Below, one piece after another: positions 1 through 8,762 of a stretch of 64,000 bases of DNA; within the stretch, counting starts at the first letter, position 1; each line of letters starts with the position of its first letter. The notes under the pieces were generated by a model, which had not been told where the DNA came from, ran no database searches, and saw only the letters and a list, made by a program, of their open reading frames with translations. Position numbers and translations under genes: made by a program. The stretch comes from Terribacillus aidingensis (GTDB lineage: Bacteria > Bacillota > Bacilli > Bacillales > Amphibacillaceae), in assembly GCF_040703035.1 (NCBI RefSeq), contig NZ_CP159996.1, forward strand, positions 282,001-346,000. Direction: 5' to 3'.

Positions 1-252
1 CAGCTTCTTATCGAGCTTGGAGCGCCAGAGCGTCTGTATGAAAAAGCGCCGACAGCTGACTTGCTTGATGAAAATCCGGGACAAGCTGATGAAACAGAAC
101 TCGGACTATCCTATGAGGATATCGATGATTATCTCGAAGGGAAAATTATCGAAGAGAAGACAGCTAAACTTCTAGAAGACCGTTACTTCAAAACAACGCA
201 TAAACGGCAAATGCCTGCCACTATCCATGATGACTGGTGGAAGGAATTATAA
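1..252 (+). CDS. nadE: NH3-dependent NAD+ synthetase, C-terminal part
   Basis: The open frame enters from the left edge, so only the last 83 residues are present. It reads [20 protein letters not shown], then [20 protein letters not shown], then IDDYLEGK, and ends HDDWW-KEL. This is the characteristic C-terminus of bacterial ammonia-dependent NadE, including the PTADL..DE..QSDE-like segment that precedes the substrate-binding loop. The enzyme amidates deamido-NAD+ to NAD+ in the last step of NAD synthesis in the cytoplasm. The start and promoter lie outside the window. A strong hairpin terminator follows directly. The NAD-pathway repressor niaR lies 6.4 kb downstream. Assignment is confident; only the truncation by the window limits it. 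Confidence 0.95.
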   Translation, partial: QLLIELGAPERLYEKAPTADLLDENPGQADETELGLSYEDIDDYLEGKIIEEKTAKLLEDRYFKTTHKRQMPATIHDDWWKEL

Positions 253-289
253 AATAGACGAGACTCCTGCGGGGGTCTCGTCTATTTTT
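251..289 (+). terminator. Rho-independent terminator of nadE
   Basis: A 14-bp perfect stem (AAAATAGACGAGAC at 251-264 with its complement at 275-288) overlaps the nadE stop codon. The 3' arm ends in a T run. Confidence 0.9.
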
Positions 290-359
290 GTAAGGCTATA
301 CTTGAAAAAGAGTAGTAGATGCGTAAAAATGGTACTAGCTTTAAGGAGGTATACATACG

Positions 360-755
360 ATGTTCAAGGAATTTAAAGAGTTTGCGTTACGCGGGAACGT
401 CGTGGATTTGGCTGTAGCTGTAGTGATCGGTTCCGCATTCAGTGCCATAACGACTTCCCTCGTCAACGATATCATCATGCCGTTGATCGGTATCATTACT
501 GGAGGGCATGACTTTAGCGGGCTGCAGTTCACTGTTGGCAGTGCTGTAGTAAAGTATGGCGCATTCATTCAAACTGTCATTAATTTCTTTTTGATAGCTT
601 TAGCACTATTCATGGTCGTTAAAGTCATGAATAAATTAAAACGCAAACAGCCGCAGACAGAAGAGGTTGTCCAGAAACTTTCAGTGGAACAAGAGCTGCT
701 TACAGAAATCCGTGACCTATTGAAAAATGAAGAGAAAATGAAGGATCAGACATGA
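360..755 (+). CDS. mscL: Large-conductance mechanosensitive channel
   Basis: This 131-residue protein has the MscL hallmarks: an N-terminal amphipathic stretch (MFKEFKEFALRGNVVDLAVA), the glycine/alanine-rich pore-lining TM1 (about residues 15-45), a periplasmic loop, TM2 (about 70-95) and a charged cytoplasmic C-terminal helix. The homopentamer opens under membrane tension to release solutes during hypo-osmotic shock. The length is normal for the family. The start is fixed by TTAAGGAGGT at 341-350, 9 bases before ATG. The gene stands alone between two terminators. Confidence 0.97.
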   Translation: MFKEFKEFALRGNVVDLAVAVVIGSAFSAITTSLVNDIIMPLIGIITGGHDFSGLQFTVGSAVVKYGAFIQTVINFFLIALALFMVVKVMNKLKRKQPQTEEVVQKLSVEQELLTEIRDLLKNEEKMKDQT

Positions 756-771
756 GTCTGGTTCTTTTTTT
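745..771 (+). terminator. Rho-independent terminator of mscL
   Basis: A short hairpin (ATCAGAC / GTCTGGT, loop ATGA) overlaps the mscL stop codon and is followed by a run of Ts. Confidence 0.7.
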
Positions 772-854
772 GATTAATTTATGACCAGGCCGGGAATGGA
801 AAAACAGAAGCCTTGTAATCTGCTATAATTTGGATTACGAGGAGTTGAGACAGC

Positions 855-2096
855 ATGCACGTTTTACGCACACTCCATCCTTACAGCTGGACAATCATCA
901 TTGGAACGGTGTTCGGCAGGATGGCAACTAGTATGAGTATTCCTTTTTTGGCAATTTATCTGACGCAGGTGAAAGGGGCGTCAGCAGGATTCACCGGTTT
1001 GATCATCGCTATCAGTTCTTTGGTCGGTATCCTGTCCAGCTTCTATGGCGGATACTTTTCTGATCGATTCGGAAGAAAGATAATCATCGGTATCAGCATA
1101 TTCGGCTGGTGCGGGGTATTCGTAGGATTCGCGTTGGCGGATGCTATTTGGGTATTCTTTGTCATGAATGCACTGAATGGATTATGCCGTTCGTTGTTCG
1201 AGCCAACGTCCAAAGCTCTTTTGTCGGATGTGACCGATCAAAAGAACCGTTTACTTGTTTTCAATATGCGCTATACAGCCATAAATATAGGTGTCGTATT
1301 CGGTCCTCTTTTAGGTCTGTACTTTGGTTCGGCTGCTTCTACCGCGCCATTTCTGATAGCCGCTTTGGTTTATTTTGCCTACGGACTTGTACTTATTTTT
1401 CAATTTTTACGTGTCAAAGTGGAAGAGGCAGCTGCAGCAGGAGCCAATATAATTAGTGTCCGTGAAGCCTTTCATGTGACGCGAAAGGACACACTGTTTA
1501 TGTTCCTGCTGATCGGGGTCACCATCAGTGTTTTCGGATATTCACATTTCAGCGCCACTCTGCCTCAGTTTTTCGCAGCTACGCCCAGCATTGAAGATGG
1601 AGCACGGCTATTCAGCATGATGCTCACGCTGAATGCGTTGACAGTTCTGATTGTGCAGTACCCAATCGTTGCTATCGCGAAAAAGTATTCACTCGTATTG
1701 TCGCTGATGCTCGGAAATATACTGATTGCCCTCAGTTTGCTAAGTATGGCCTTTTTGCACGAGATAATCTGGATTGCAGCTGCGGTCATTCTGTTCACAA
1801 TCGGAGAAGTGCTGTTATTTTCCATGTCGGATATGTTCATTGATGAGATTGCCAATCCCGATATGAAAGGAACATATTTCGGAGCAATGGGCTTTACAGG
1901 ATTTGGGAATGTGGCAGGACCGCTGATTGGAGGCATGCTGTTGGATCATTTCGGTGCTGTTCATCCGATTCCAATATTCACAATCATAGCCTTCCTAGTT
2001 ATTATTGGTGCCCCATTCTTATTCCGAGTTTGGGTAATGCTAAAAGGGAAGGAGAGAAATACGAAACCTGTATTAAAGAAGGAGCATGTTAGATGA
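855..2096 (+). CDS. MFS transporter, DHA1-type drug/solute exporter
   Basis: A 413-residue membrane protein with about 12 hydrophobic segments. The MFS loop 2-3 signature is visible as GGYFSDRFGRKIII (about residues 66-79), and the second half carries a weaker repeat. Such proton-coupled carriers usually export drugs or metabolites; the substrate cannot be told from sequence. It resembles the YttB/MdtH-like group more than sugar porters. GAGGAGTTGAG lies just before the ATG. Its TGA overlaps the ATG of the following DNA glycosylase by 4 bases (ATGA), so the two are translationally coupled, although no functional link is evident. Confidence 0.85.
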   Translation: MHVLRTLHPYSWTIIIGTVFGRMATSMSIPFLAIYLTQVKGASAGFTGLIIAISSLVGILSSFYGGYFSDRFGRKIIIGISIFGWCGVFVGFALADAIWVFFVMNALNGLCRSLFEPTSKALLSDVTDQKNRLLVFNMRYTAINIGVVFGPLLGLYFGSAASTAPFLIAALVYFAYGLVLIFQFLRVKVEEAAAAGANIISVREAFHVTRKDTLFMFLLIGVTISVFGYSHFSATLPQFFAATPSIEDGARLFSMMLTLNALTVLIVQYPIVAIAKKYSLVLSLMLGNILIALSLLSMAFLHEIIWIAAAVILFTIGEVLLFSMSDMFIDEIANPDMKGTYFGAMGFTGFGNVAGPLIGGMLLDHFGAVHPIPIFTIIAFLVIIGAPFLFRVWVMLKGKERNTKPVLKKEHVR

Positions 2097-2680
2097 CAAG
2101 TTATCCGCCGCTGCCTCAGTCATTTTACGAGCAGCCTACACTAGATTTGGCTCAAAGCTTATTGGGATGCCTGCTTGTACACGAAACACCGGAAGGGATC
2201 ACATCCGGTTATATCGTAGAGACCGAAGCATACCGAGGGGCACTCGATCGCGCCGCACATAGCTTTAATAACCGGCGAACGAAACGGACGGAAATCATGT
2301 TCCATACGCCCGGCCATATATACACGTATACGATGCATCGTCAAGTACTGCTCAATGTAGTAAGTGCAGAGGCTGAGATACCGGAGGCTGTCCTTATACG
2401 GGCGCTTGAACCGAAGGAAGGGATAGCACTTATGGAAACACGCAGGCCTGGACGCAAGACGAGGGAGCTGACCAATGGACCTGGGAAGCTTTGCCAGGCA
2501 ATGGGCATAATCCAGTCACTGTATGGCGGTCATTTCACCAATCCGCCATTATATATAGCTCCTGGGTATTCACCCGAACAGGTGGAAACAGGGCCGAGAA
2601 TCGGAATTCCGAATGCGCAGGAAGCCAAAGATTTTCCGTGGCGCTTCTGGGTGCATGGGAATAGGTATGTTTCCAGGTGA
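2093..2680 (+). CDS. DNA-3-methyladenine glycosylase (AAG/MPG family)
   Basis: A 195-residue protein of the AAG family that starts base-excision repair by removing alkylated purines such as 3-methyladenine. The catalytic glutamate lies in IVETEAYRG (about residues 43-51). Other family blocks are the AHSFNNRRTKR segment, the HIYTYTMH segment that builds the base-flipping pocket, and NGPGKLCQAMGI. The length is typical for bacterial members (B. subtilis YxlJ type). The start ATG overlaps the upstream MFS stop codon, giving an operon of two. No good terminator is visible before ppaC. Confidence 0.93.
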   Translation: MTSYPPLPQSFYEQPTLDLAQSLLGCLLVHETPEGITSGYIVETEAYRGALDRAAHSFNNRRTKRTEIMFHTPGHIYTYTMHRQVLLNVVSAEAEIPEAVLIRALEPKEGIALMETRRPGRKTRELTNGPGKLCQAMGIIQSLYGGHFTNPPLYIAPGYSPEQVETGPRIGIPNAQEAKDFPWRFWVHGNRYVSR

Positions 2681-2765
2681 GTCCCTTTTTAAAACGGCTA
2701 TAATCATGTAAAATGAATACATCATGTCCGGCACTCGCCGGCAATGCAAAAAGGAGAGATAGGCA

Positions 2766-3695
2766 GTGGGTAAAGTACTCGTCTTCGGACATAAGAACCC
2801 GGATACAGATGCGGTTACATCCGCAATTGCATACGCTCATTTGAAAAATAAACTAGGTATGGAAGCAGAAGCAGTCCGCCTGGGAGATTTGAATGAAGAA
2901 ACAGCATACGCTTTGAAAACCTTCGGATTGGAAGCACCTCGTGTGATTGAGGCAATTGATGGAGATGCTGAGCAAGTCATCTTAGTCGACCATAACGAAA
3001 AACAGCAAAGTGTTTCCGATATCGACACAGTTTCTGTAATTGAAGTTGTCGACCACCATCGTATTGCTAATTTTGAAACAGCTGATCCGCTTTATTACCG
3101 TGCAGAGCCAGTTGGATGCACAGCAACCATCATCAAGAAAATTTACAAAGAGCATGATGTAGAGATTCCAAAAGAAATCGCAGGTGCGATGCTGAGCGCA
3201 ATCATCTCTGATTCTCTATTGTTCAAATCACCTACATGTACGGAACAGGACATTAAAGCTGCAAAAGAACTTGCAGAAATTGCAGATGTCGATGTGGATA
3301 CATACGGCTTGGATATGCTGAAAGCTGGAGCTGATGTAAGCAAGAAAACTCCTGAGGAATTGATCACACTTGATGCGAAAGAATTCCAGATGGGAAATGC
3401 AACAGTGGAAATCGCACAAGTAAACGTTGTAGATGAACAGGATGTTCTTGTACGTCAGGCAGAAGTGGAAGCAGCGATGAAGCAAAAAATCACAGATAAA
3501 GGCTTGAAGCTCTATCTCTTCGCAATCACAAATATCCTGACAAATGACTCCACTGCTATCGCAATCGGAGCAGATACGGAAGCTGTCGAAAAAGCATTCC
3601 AAGTGAAGCTTTCCAATAACACAGCTACACTTAAAGGAGTGGTATCCCGCAAGAAACAAATCGTACCAGTTCTGACAGAAGTCATGAATGGCTAA
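2766..3695 (+). CDS. ppaC: Manganese-dependent inorganic pyrophosphatase (class II)
   Basis: This 309-residue DHH-family phosphoesterase hydrolyses cytoplasmic pyrophosphate and so pulls biosynthetic reactions forward. Metal-binding motifs are visible: [10 protein letters not shown] (residues 8-17), LVDHNE, the DHH triad in [19 protein letters not shown], and the substrate-binding SRKKQ near the C-terminus. The length equals that of B. subtilis PpaC. The start is GTG at 2766 after AAGGAGAGAT. The gene is monocistronic and is followed by a clear terminator. Confidence 0.97.
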   Translation: MGKVLVFGHKNPDTDAVTSAIAYAHLKNKLGMEAEAVRLGDLNEETAYALKTFGLEAPRVIEAIDGDAEQVILVDHNEKQQSVSDIDTVSVIEVVDHHRIANFETADPLYYRAEPVGCTATIIKKIYKEHDVEIPKEIAGAMLSAIISDSLLFKSPTCTEQDIKAAKELAEIADVDVDTYGLDMLKAGADVSKKTPEELITLDAKEFQMGNATVEIAQVNVVDEQDVLVRQAEVEAAMKQKITDKGLKLYLFAITNILTNDSTAIAIGADTEAVEKAFQVKLSNNTATLKGVVSRKKQIVPVLTEVMNG

Positions 3696-3701
3696 TGGTT
3701 T

Positions 3702-3734
3702 ATGAGCAGTCACACTATGTGATTGCTCATTTTA
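3702..3734 (+). terminator. Rho-independent terminator of ppaC
   Basis: The stem ATGAGCAGTCACA pairs with TGTGATTGCTCAT (one G-T pair) around a 3-base loop, followed by a TTTTATTT tract. Confidence 0.8.
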
Positions 3735-3921
3735 TTTGCTGTCAGCATGGCCATAATGCTAAAGTGAATATACACGCCCCAAAGGAACAACCCCGAAATA
3801 GTTTCTTCCAATCAAGAACTCTGTTTTTTCTGTACTGGCATAGGATATTTTTCTTATCAATAAGGGAATAGGAATGCACACTGCTTACTTACTTTTCAGA
3901 ATAAAAGGGAGGTTTTTCAGG

Positions 3922-4893
3922 ATGAAATATACAGCTATACCAGGAATTGAGCGCCCGCTATCAAAATTAATCCTGGGAACAACAAAATTCTTCAAAGATA
4001 ATAAAAATGATGTATTCGCTGTTCTGGATGCCTTTTTACAGGCAGGCGGCAATACGATTGATACAGGCCCAAAATACGCAAAATACCAAGCTGAGAAGCT
4101 GATTGGTCAGTGGATGCAGGAGCGTGGTAACCGTGAGGATGTGATTCTTATCTCCAAAGGCGGTCATTACCACATTGATAAGGATGGTACACATCACCCG
4201 GAAATGAAACGTGTCGATCCTGCCGAAATTACAAAAGACCTGCATGATAGCTTGGAAAATCTGCAGACAGATTTCATCGATATCTATCTCATACATCGCG
4301 ATGATCGAAGTGTTCCGGTCCAGGTGCTGATGGATATGCTGCATGAGCACCAGCAATCCGGAAAAATCGGTGTATATGGCGTTTCCAATTGGCAGTCCGA
4401 TCGCATTGAAGAAGCTAATGCCTATGCAGATGCCAAAGGATATGACCGACTGTTTGTAAACAGTCCAAACTTGAGCCTTGCACAGCTGAACGAGGTGCGA
4501 TGGGCGGAGACAGTAGCTCTGGATAATGACTATCTCACCTGGCATCGCCATACAGGCATGCCTGTCATTTCCTGGGCGTCGCAGGCAGGCGGTTTCTTTA
4601 CCGGTACTTATGATAGGAATCATGTGACAGATGAAGAAATTGCCCGAGTTTATTACAATGATGACAACTGGAAACGTTTTGACCGTGCAGCAGAAATTGC
4701 CGAGAAAAAAGGCGTGACAGCAAATCAGATTGCGGTCGCTTATGTCCTGCATCAAGAATTCCCGACATGTGCCATTGTCGGATGTAAAAATGTACAACGA
4801 TTAGAAGAAGCACTGCCGGCAGTTGATATCGAACTGACAGAGGAAGAAGTAAAGTGGCTGAATCTGGAGCTTGCGGATGCCGCAGTAAAGTAG
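3922..4893 (+). CDS. Aldo/keto reductase
   Basis: A 323-residue AKR-fold NADPH-dependent oxidoreductase. Motifs in order: the LGTTKFF strand, NTIDTGPKYAKYQAEKLIG with the active-site Asp/Tyr region (about residues 49-67), ISKGG with the catalytic Lys, IDIYLIHRDD with the substrate-pocket His (about 125-134), GVSNWQSDRIEEA, and the C-terminal cofactor loop AIVGCKNVQRLEEALPAV. The physiological substrate is unknown. The ATG at 3922 follows AAAGGGAGGT with normal spacing; a longer frame opens at 3874 but has no ribosome site. No clear terminator separates it from aroK. Confidence 0.88.
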   Translation: MKYTAIPGIERPLSKLILGTTKFFKDNKNDVFAVLDAFLQAGGNTIDTGPKYAKYQAEKLIGQWMQERGNREDVILISKGGHYHIDKDGTHHPEMKRVDPAEITKDLHDSLENLQTDFIDIYLIHRDDRSVPVQVLMDMLHEHQQSGKIGVYGVSNWQSDRIEEANAYADAKGYDRLFVNSPNLSLAQLNEVRWAETVALDNDYLTWHRHTGMPVISWASQAGGFFTGTYDRNHVTDEEIARVYYNDDNWKRFDRAAEIAEKKGVTANQIAVAYVLHQEFPTCAIVGCKNVQRLEEALPAVDIELTEEEVKWLNLELADAAVK

Positions 4894-4980
4894 GGTATTT
4901 CTCTCTTACGATTTTTTGATTTATCGTATACAATAGTACATAATGCAACGTATACGATTTGTAAGGAGAGGAGATTCAGC

Positions 4981-5553
4981 GTGCGGACAATGAGCAGACA
5001 GCATATACCCGTGCGGGCGAAGAATATCGTCCTGATCGGATTCATGGGTGTCGGGAAAACGACCATCGGCAAAATGGTTGCCGATAAACTTTACAGAGAT
5101 TTCATCGACGTCGATATCGAAATCGAACGCCGTTATAACAAGACAATACCAGAAATATTCGCTCAGCATGGTGAAGGATATTTTCGGGAGATTGAACGGA
5201 ATACCGTTATTGATATTTGTGATAATAAACAATGTAATATCGTTTCTCTCGGCGGTGGCGCTTTTAAGCAAGAAGCCATCCGGGAAAAATGTCTCGACAG
5301 CTGTCTGGTGCTCTTCCTTGATTTGAGCTGGGACCGCTGGAAGGAACGTATGGATCTTCTGATTGAAAACCGTCCTGTATTGCATAATAAGTCTGTCGAC
5401 GAAGTCCAGCAGATTTTCGACGAACGGCAAGCGATATATGCAGAACATAATGCGCGGGTTACAACCGATAATCTGAATCCCGAGGAAGTTGCGGATTATA
5501 TCGTAGAAATACTGAAGCTGGGCTGGGAACTACATCAGCCGCTATCCTCCTGA
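4981..5553 (+). CDS. aroK: Shikimate kinase
   Basis: A 190-residue P-loop kinase that phosphorylates shikimate with ATP in the chorismate pathway. Visible motifs are Walker A GFMGVGKTT (about residues 20-28), the DxD metal/substrate motif in FIDVDIEIE, the shikimate-contacting FREIE, the GGG loop in VSLGGGAF, and the lid NRPVL. The GTG at 4981 sits 7 bases after AAGGAGAGGAG; an ATG three codons later is an alternative. It is slightly longer than many AroK proteins at both ends. It stands apart from other aromatic-pathway genes. Confidence 0.93.
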   Translation: MRTMSRQHIPVRAKNIVLIGFMGVGKTTIGKMVADKLYRDFIDVDIEIERRYNKTIPEIFAQHGEGYFREIERNTVIDICDNKQCNIVSLGGGAFKQEAIREKCLDSCLVLFLDLSWDRWKERMDLLIENRPVLHNKSVDEVQQIFDERQAIYAEHNARVTTDNLNPEEVADYIVEILKLGWELHQPLSS

Positions 5554-5565
5554 TCGCATTTTATC

Positions 5566-5605
5566 AAAGAGCTATTGCAATTAACTTGTTGTAATAGCTC
5601 TTTTT
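5566..5605 (+). terminator. Rho-independent terminator of aroK
   Basis: A 15-bp stem (AAAGAGCTATTGCAA with TTGTAATAGCTCTTT) with a T tail. Confidence 0.85.
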
Positions 5606-5672
5606 AACCGGAATAATTGTCCTAATTGTCAAATAATTACCGGTCCTATCTGCTTATTTTTGCTGTTAAGGG

Positions 5673-5698
5673 GTTTTCCGGACCAAAAAGCAGGGTAC
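5673..5698 (+). promoter_or_regulatory. Candidate sigma-B promoter of gspA
   Basis: GTTTTC (5673-5678) and GGGTAC (5693-5698) are separated by 14 bases, close to the sigma-B consensus GTTTAA-N12-15-GGGTAT. In B. subtilis gspA is a sigma-B general stress gene, which supports the reading. Confidence 0.6.
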
Positions 5699-5731
5699 AG
5701 AAACGTACGATTTCAAAGGAGGATGAACGTC

Positions 5732-6604
5732 TTGCATCACAAAGATACGATTCATGTTGTTTCCAGTGCGGATAATAATTATGCCCACCACCTCGGTGTG
5801 ATGCTGGCATCACTGCTTACAAATGTCAATAAGAACAGACGAGTCATGCTATATGTAATCGACGGGGGCATAACAAAGCCAAATAAACGGATGCTGATGA
5901 AAACAACGATGCAATTCGGTGTTCCAATCCGTTTCCTATCCATAGATACAGAATCCTATAAGAATGCAACAGAAAGCAGATATATCAATAAAACGGCTTA
6001 CTACCGTATCTCCATTCCCGAGGTCATAACAGATCCGAGTGTGGAACGAGTCATCTATATCGACTGCGATACGCTTGTGTTGACGGATATCGCCCAGCTG
6101 CACGATATCGAGCTGGATGGAAGTCTGATGGCAGCAGTAGAAGATGCCGGCCAGCTTCAGCGTTTGGAGAAAATGAATATAACCACAGAAGGCAAGTACT
6201 TTAATTCGGGTATGATGGTCATTGACATGGAAGGCTGGCGCAAACAGAATATATCGAATAGAGTGCTACAATTTATTGACGAAAACAATGATCCAGAGTT
6301 TCTTTACTTGCATGATCAGGATGCCTTGAATGCGATCCTATGGGATAAATGGAAGCCGATCCACCCGAGATGGAATGCGCAATCCTTCATCATCCTAAAA
6401 ACGAAAACACCAAGGGAATTAGCAGAGCGCAAGCGTTATAAAGAAGCTCGCCAATCTCCAGCTATCGTTCATTTTACTGGTGCGAATAAACCATGGAATT
6501 CAGATGTCGGACATCCATTTGCTCCGCTATATTTTGAATTCCTGCAGCAGACACCATGGAAAGTACTTCCCGAAAAAAAGGAACAAGAAGTGTACGCGGA
6601 CTAA
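5732..6604 (+). CDS. gspA: Family 8 glycosyltransferase, general stress protein A-like
   Basis: A 290-residue GT8 (GT-A fold) glycosyltransferase. It begins DTIHVVSSADNNYAHHLGVM, has the metal-binding DxD in IYIDCDTLVL (about residues 97-106), the HDQDALNAIL block and the terminal HFTGANKPW motif that closes the nucleotide-sugar site. The acceptor is unknown. I place the start at TTG 5732 because AAAGGAGG (5715-5722) lies 9 bases upstream; the ATG at 5723 directly abuts that site, and the frame extension to 5660 would run across the candidate sigma-B promoter. B. subtilis GspA is its closest known relative by motif order and length. Confidence 0.88.
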   Translation: MHHKDTIHVVSSADNNYAHHLGVMLASLLTNVNKNRRVMLYVIDGGITKPNKRMLMKTTMQFGVPIRFLSIDTESYKNATESRYINKTAYYRISIPEVITDPSVERVIYIDCDTLVLTDIAQLHDIELDGSLMAAVEDAGQLQRLEKMNITTEGKYFNSGMMVIDMEGWRKQNISNRVLQFIDENNDPEFLYLHDQDALNAILWDKWKPIHPRWNAQSFIILKTKTPRELAERKRYKEARQSPAIVHFTGANKPWNSDVGHPFAPLYFEFLQQTPWKVLPEKKEQEVYAD

Positions 6605-6634
6605 GACACAGCTAGTATGGCTGTGTCTTTTTTA
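6603..6634 (+). terminator. Rho-independent terminator of gspA
   Basis: AAGACACAGC pairs with GCTGTGTCTT, followed by TTTTTT; the hairpin overlaps the stop codon. Confidence 0.85.
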
Positions 6635-6676
6635 TTTGTTATAATACAGGAAACAATGAAAAAGGACGGATTAGAG

Positions 6677-7219
6677 ATGGGCCAGGAAAAAAAGAAGTTA
6701 TTGGGAAGTACGCGCAGAAAGTGGTTATTGAATAAGCTGCAGACAGCAGACGGTCCGCTCAAGGGGAGCGAACTGGCAGAGGAGGCAAATGTCAGCAGGC
6801 AAGTGATTGTAGGTGATGTGACGCTGCTGAAGGCAGAGCAGCATCCGATCATTGCTACTAGTGAGGGATATGTCCTGCAGCAGCATCCTGTCTATTCAGT
6901 CGAAAGGATCGTAGCTTGTCAGCATGCGCCTGAACGGACAGAAGAAGAGCTGCAATTGCTCGTAGACTTAGGTGTGACAGTGAAGGATGTCCGGGTGGAG
7001 CATCCTGTTTATGGACAGATAACGGCTTCTATCATGGTTTCCAGTCGAAGGGAAGTAAAGAAGTTCATCGAAAGGATAGCTAACAGCAAAGCAGGTTATT
7101 TATCCGAGCTGACGGACGGAATCCATCTGCATACATTGGCAGCAAATGATGAGTCAGTAATGGAGGAAGCGATTGAGTTGTTGAGCCATCATGGTTTTTT
7201 GGTACCAGAGTGGGATTGA
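6677..7219 (+). CDS. niaR: Nicotinate-responsive NAD-biosynthesis repressor NiaR
   Basis: A 180-residue regulator with an N-terminal helix-turn-helix (GSELAEEANVSRQVIVGDVT, about residues 35-54) and the C-terminal 3H domain. The three family histidines are visible in EHPVYG and in IHLHTL. B. subtilis NiaR (YrxA) represses NAD de novo and niacin uptake genes when nicotinic acid binds the 3H domain. The ATG at 6677 gives the family length; an ATG at 6656 would add seven residues. Its natural target operons are not in the window, although nadE lies 6.4 kb upstream. Its last codons form half of a shared terminator with the next, convergent gene. Confidence 0.93.
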   Translation: MGQEKKKLLGSTRRKWLLNKLQTADGPLKGSELAEEANVSRQVIVGDVTLLKAEQHPIIATSEGYVLQQHPVYSVERIVACQHAPERTEEELQLLVDLGVTVKDVRVEHPVYGQITASIMVSSRREVKKFIERIANSKAGYLSELTDGIHLHTLAANDESVMEEAIELLSHHGFLVPEWD

Positions 7220-7240
7220 TCATACGGTCAATCCCACTTT
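7209..7240. terminator. Bidirectional terminator between niaR and the SDR gene
   Basis: The perfect stem AGTGGGATTGA (7209-7219) / TCAATCCCACT (7228-7238) is made of the last codons and stop codons of both convergent genes. Confidence 0.85.
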
Positions 7241-8062
7241 TCTTTCGCTCATTGCCCAAAGCTGCTTAGCTAGTTCATCATCATCTGCCTGTCCCTTTAC
7301 TTCCTGGATCTGCCGCTTATAAAAATATCCTCCCGTTACATGCTGCACTTCTGAGCTTTCCGCAAGATACAGGGCAGTGTCTGCTCCGTCTGCAGGCGAT
7401 TGGAAAAATGGGCGGAGGAGCTGATGGATCTTTTTACCGAAGCCGGTCTGCCTGTCTACACCGAGACTCGTGCTCACTGCTCCAGGGTGTACTGCATTCA
7501 CAGTGGCATTTGAATGATAAAGACGGAGAGAAAGTTCCTTGGTGAATAAAAGATTAGCAAGTTTGCTGTGCCCGTAATTTTGCCATGGTGTAAAGGATTC
7601 AACTCCGCCTAGATCATCCAGATTTATTTTTCCAATCTTATAAGCACCGGAAGATACAACGACCACACGCCCTTGAGTTGCGGCTTTGATCTGTTCTAAC
7701 AGCAAATTAGTCAACAGGAAGTGGCCAAGATGATTCACACCCATCATCATCTCCAAACCATCAGCAGTGAATTGTTTTCTTGTTGTCACGACGCCGGCAT
7801 TGTTGATAAGTACATCAATAACAGGGTGTTGGGCTTTCAATGCTTCTGCACAGGCGTGAATACTAGTGAAGGATGCCAAGTCGCATACATATAGATACAT
7901 ATTCTCTGAACCGCTTTGCTGTTTAGCTTCGTTCAGAGCTTGCATGCCTCGTTCTTCAGAGCGGCACAGCATACATACGGTATATCCTCTTCTGGCTAAC
8001 GACACAGCTGTGGCAAATCCCATACCGGAATTCGCGCCGGTGATTACGACTGTTTTTTGCAT
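7220..8062 (-). CDS. Short-chain dehydrogenase/reductase
   Basis: A 280-residue classical SDR resembling the retinol-dehydrogenase-like or WW-domain-type subgroup. NAD(P)-binding TGANSGMGFATA lies near the N-terminus (TGxxxGxG), followed by CDLAS, the NNAG motif in VLINNAGVV, the catalytic serine in VVVVSSGAY, and the YxxxK pair in YGHSKLAN. The PG motif in NAVHPGAVST follows. The substrate is unknown. The ATG at 8062 has GGAGAG 11 bases upstream; the two GTG codons at 8074 and 8071 fall on that site. It is followed closely by, and possibly co-transcribed with, the upstream flavin reductase-like gene (20-base gap). Confidence 0.9.
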   Translation of the reverse strand: MQKTVVITGANSGMGFATAVSLARRGYTVCMLCRSEERGMQALNEAKQQSGSENMYLYVCDLASFTSIHACAEALKAQHPVIDVLINNAGVVTTRKQFTADGLEMMMGVNHLGHFLLTNLLLEQIKAATQGRVVVVSSGAYKIGKINLDDLGGVESFTPWQNYGHSKLANLLFTKELSLRLYHSNATVNAVHPGAVSTSLGVDRQTGFGKKIHQLLRPFFQSPADGADTALYLAESSEVQHVTGGYFYKRQIQEVKGQADDDELAKQLWAMSERKVGLTV

Positions 8063-8082
8063 ATTGTACACCACTCTCCATG

Positions 8083-8703
8083 TTATTCTGGACGTTTTAG
8101 TGTGAATAGCTCTCCAAGTTTACTGTAATCATTACCTGCCAAGCGACTGATTGGCTGGATGGCTTTTGCATCCAGATAGCCGGTATTCTCATCATAAACT
8201 TCTGGTGACAGATGATACCCAGCCACCTTTGCGAGCAATAAGTCTGCTGTAATAGCTCCATCATCGTCTTTTATCTCAAGATGATCATACAAGGTGCATT
8301 CCATCCTGATAGACGCTTCCGTAATTCCGGGAACCGAGACATATGTGCTCGGAGTGAGTGTCAAGCTCGTGTGGTCAAGCTCACTTTCTTCGGAAGGCAG
8401 CGCAGCGGCGGTTTTGTTCAATTCATCCACGATTGACTCTGTGCTGATATGGACAACAAGCTCGCCGGATCCAATAGCATGACGTGCTGTATCCTTTTGT
8501 TTGCCTGCTGCACGCTGAATCGAAATGCTAATAAGCGGCGGATTCGCGCTGACAATCGAAAAGTAACTGAAGGGAGCAGCATTGACTACTTCTGATTCTG
8601 GTGACTTGGTCGTGACGAAAGCTACGGGTCTTGGGATGATGCTCCCTGTGAGTATTTTGTAATGTGTCTTTGCTGAAAGATCATTTGCGTTGAATGTAAA
8701 CAA
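8083..8703 (-). CDS. Flavin reductase-like FMN-binding split-barrel protein
   Basis: A 206-residue protein of the DIM6/NTAB flavoprotein family. The N-terminal TGSIIPRPVAFVTT (about residues 20-33) and the APFSYFSIVSANPPLISISI block are the FMN-binding signature. The family contains NAD(P)H:flavin oxidoreductases and proteins of unknown substrate (B. subtilis YwrF type). The start is TTG at 8703 with AAGGAGC 8 bases upstream. It runs in the same direction as the SDR gene downstream, so a small redox operon is plausible. No partner monooxygenase is nearby. Confidence 0.85.
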   Translation of the reverse strand: MFTFNANDLSAKTHYKILTGSIIPRPVAFVTTKSPESEVVNAAPFSYFSIVSANPPLISISIQRAAGKQKDTARHAIGSGELVVHISTESIVDELNKTAAALPSEESELDHTSLTLTPSTYVSVPGITEASIRMECTLYDHLEIKDDDGAITADLLLAKVAGYHLSPEVYDENTGYLDAKAIQPISRLAGNDYSKLGELFTLKRPE

Positions 8704-8762
8704 GTTTATTGCTCCTTTCTGTCAGCCTATCATAGGAACCTTACATGCACTTAACAGTTCTA

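Noticed and set aside
3874-3921. N-terminal extension of the aldo/keto reductase
   Set aside because: There is no ribosome site, and a strong AAAGGGAGGT lies before the internal ATG at 3922.
4036-4797. A 253-codon open frame on the minus strand
   Set aside because: It lies fully inside the aldo/keto reductase gene, has no ribosome site and encodes a low-complexity product; a shadow frame.
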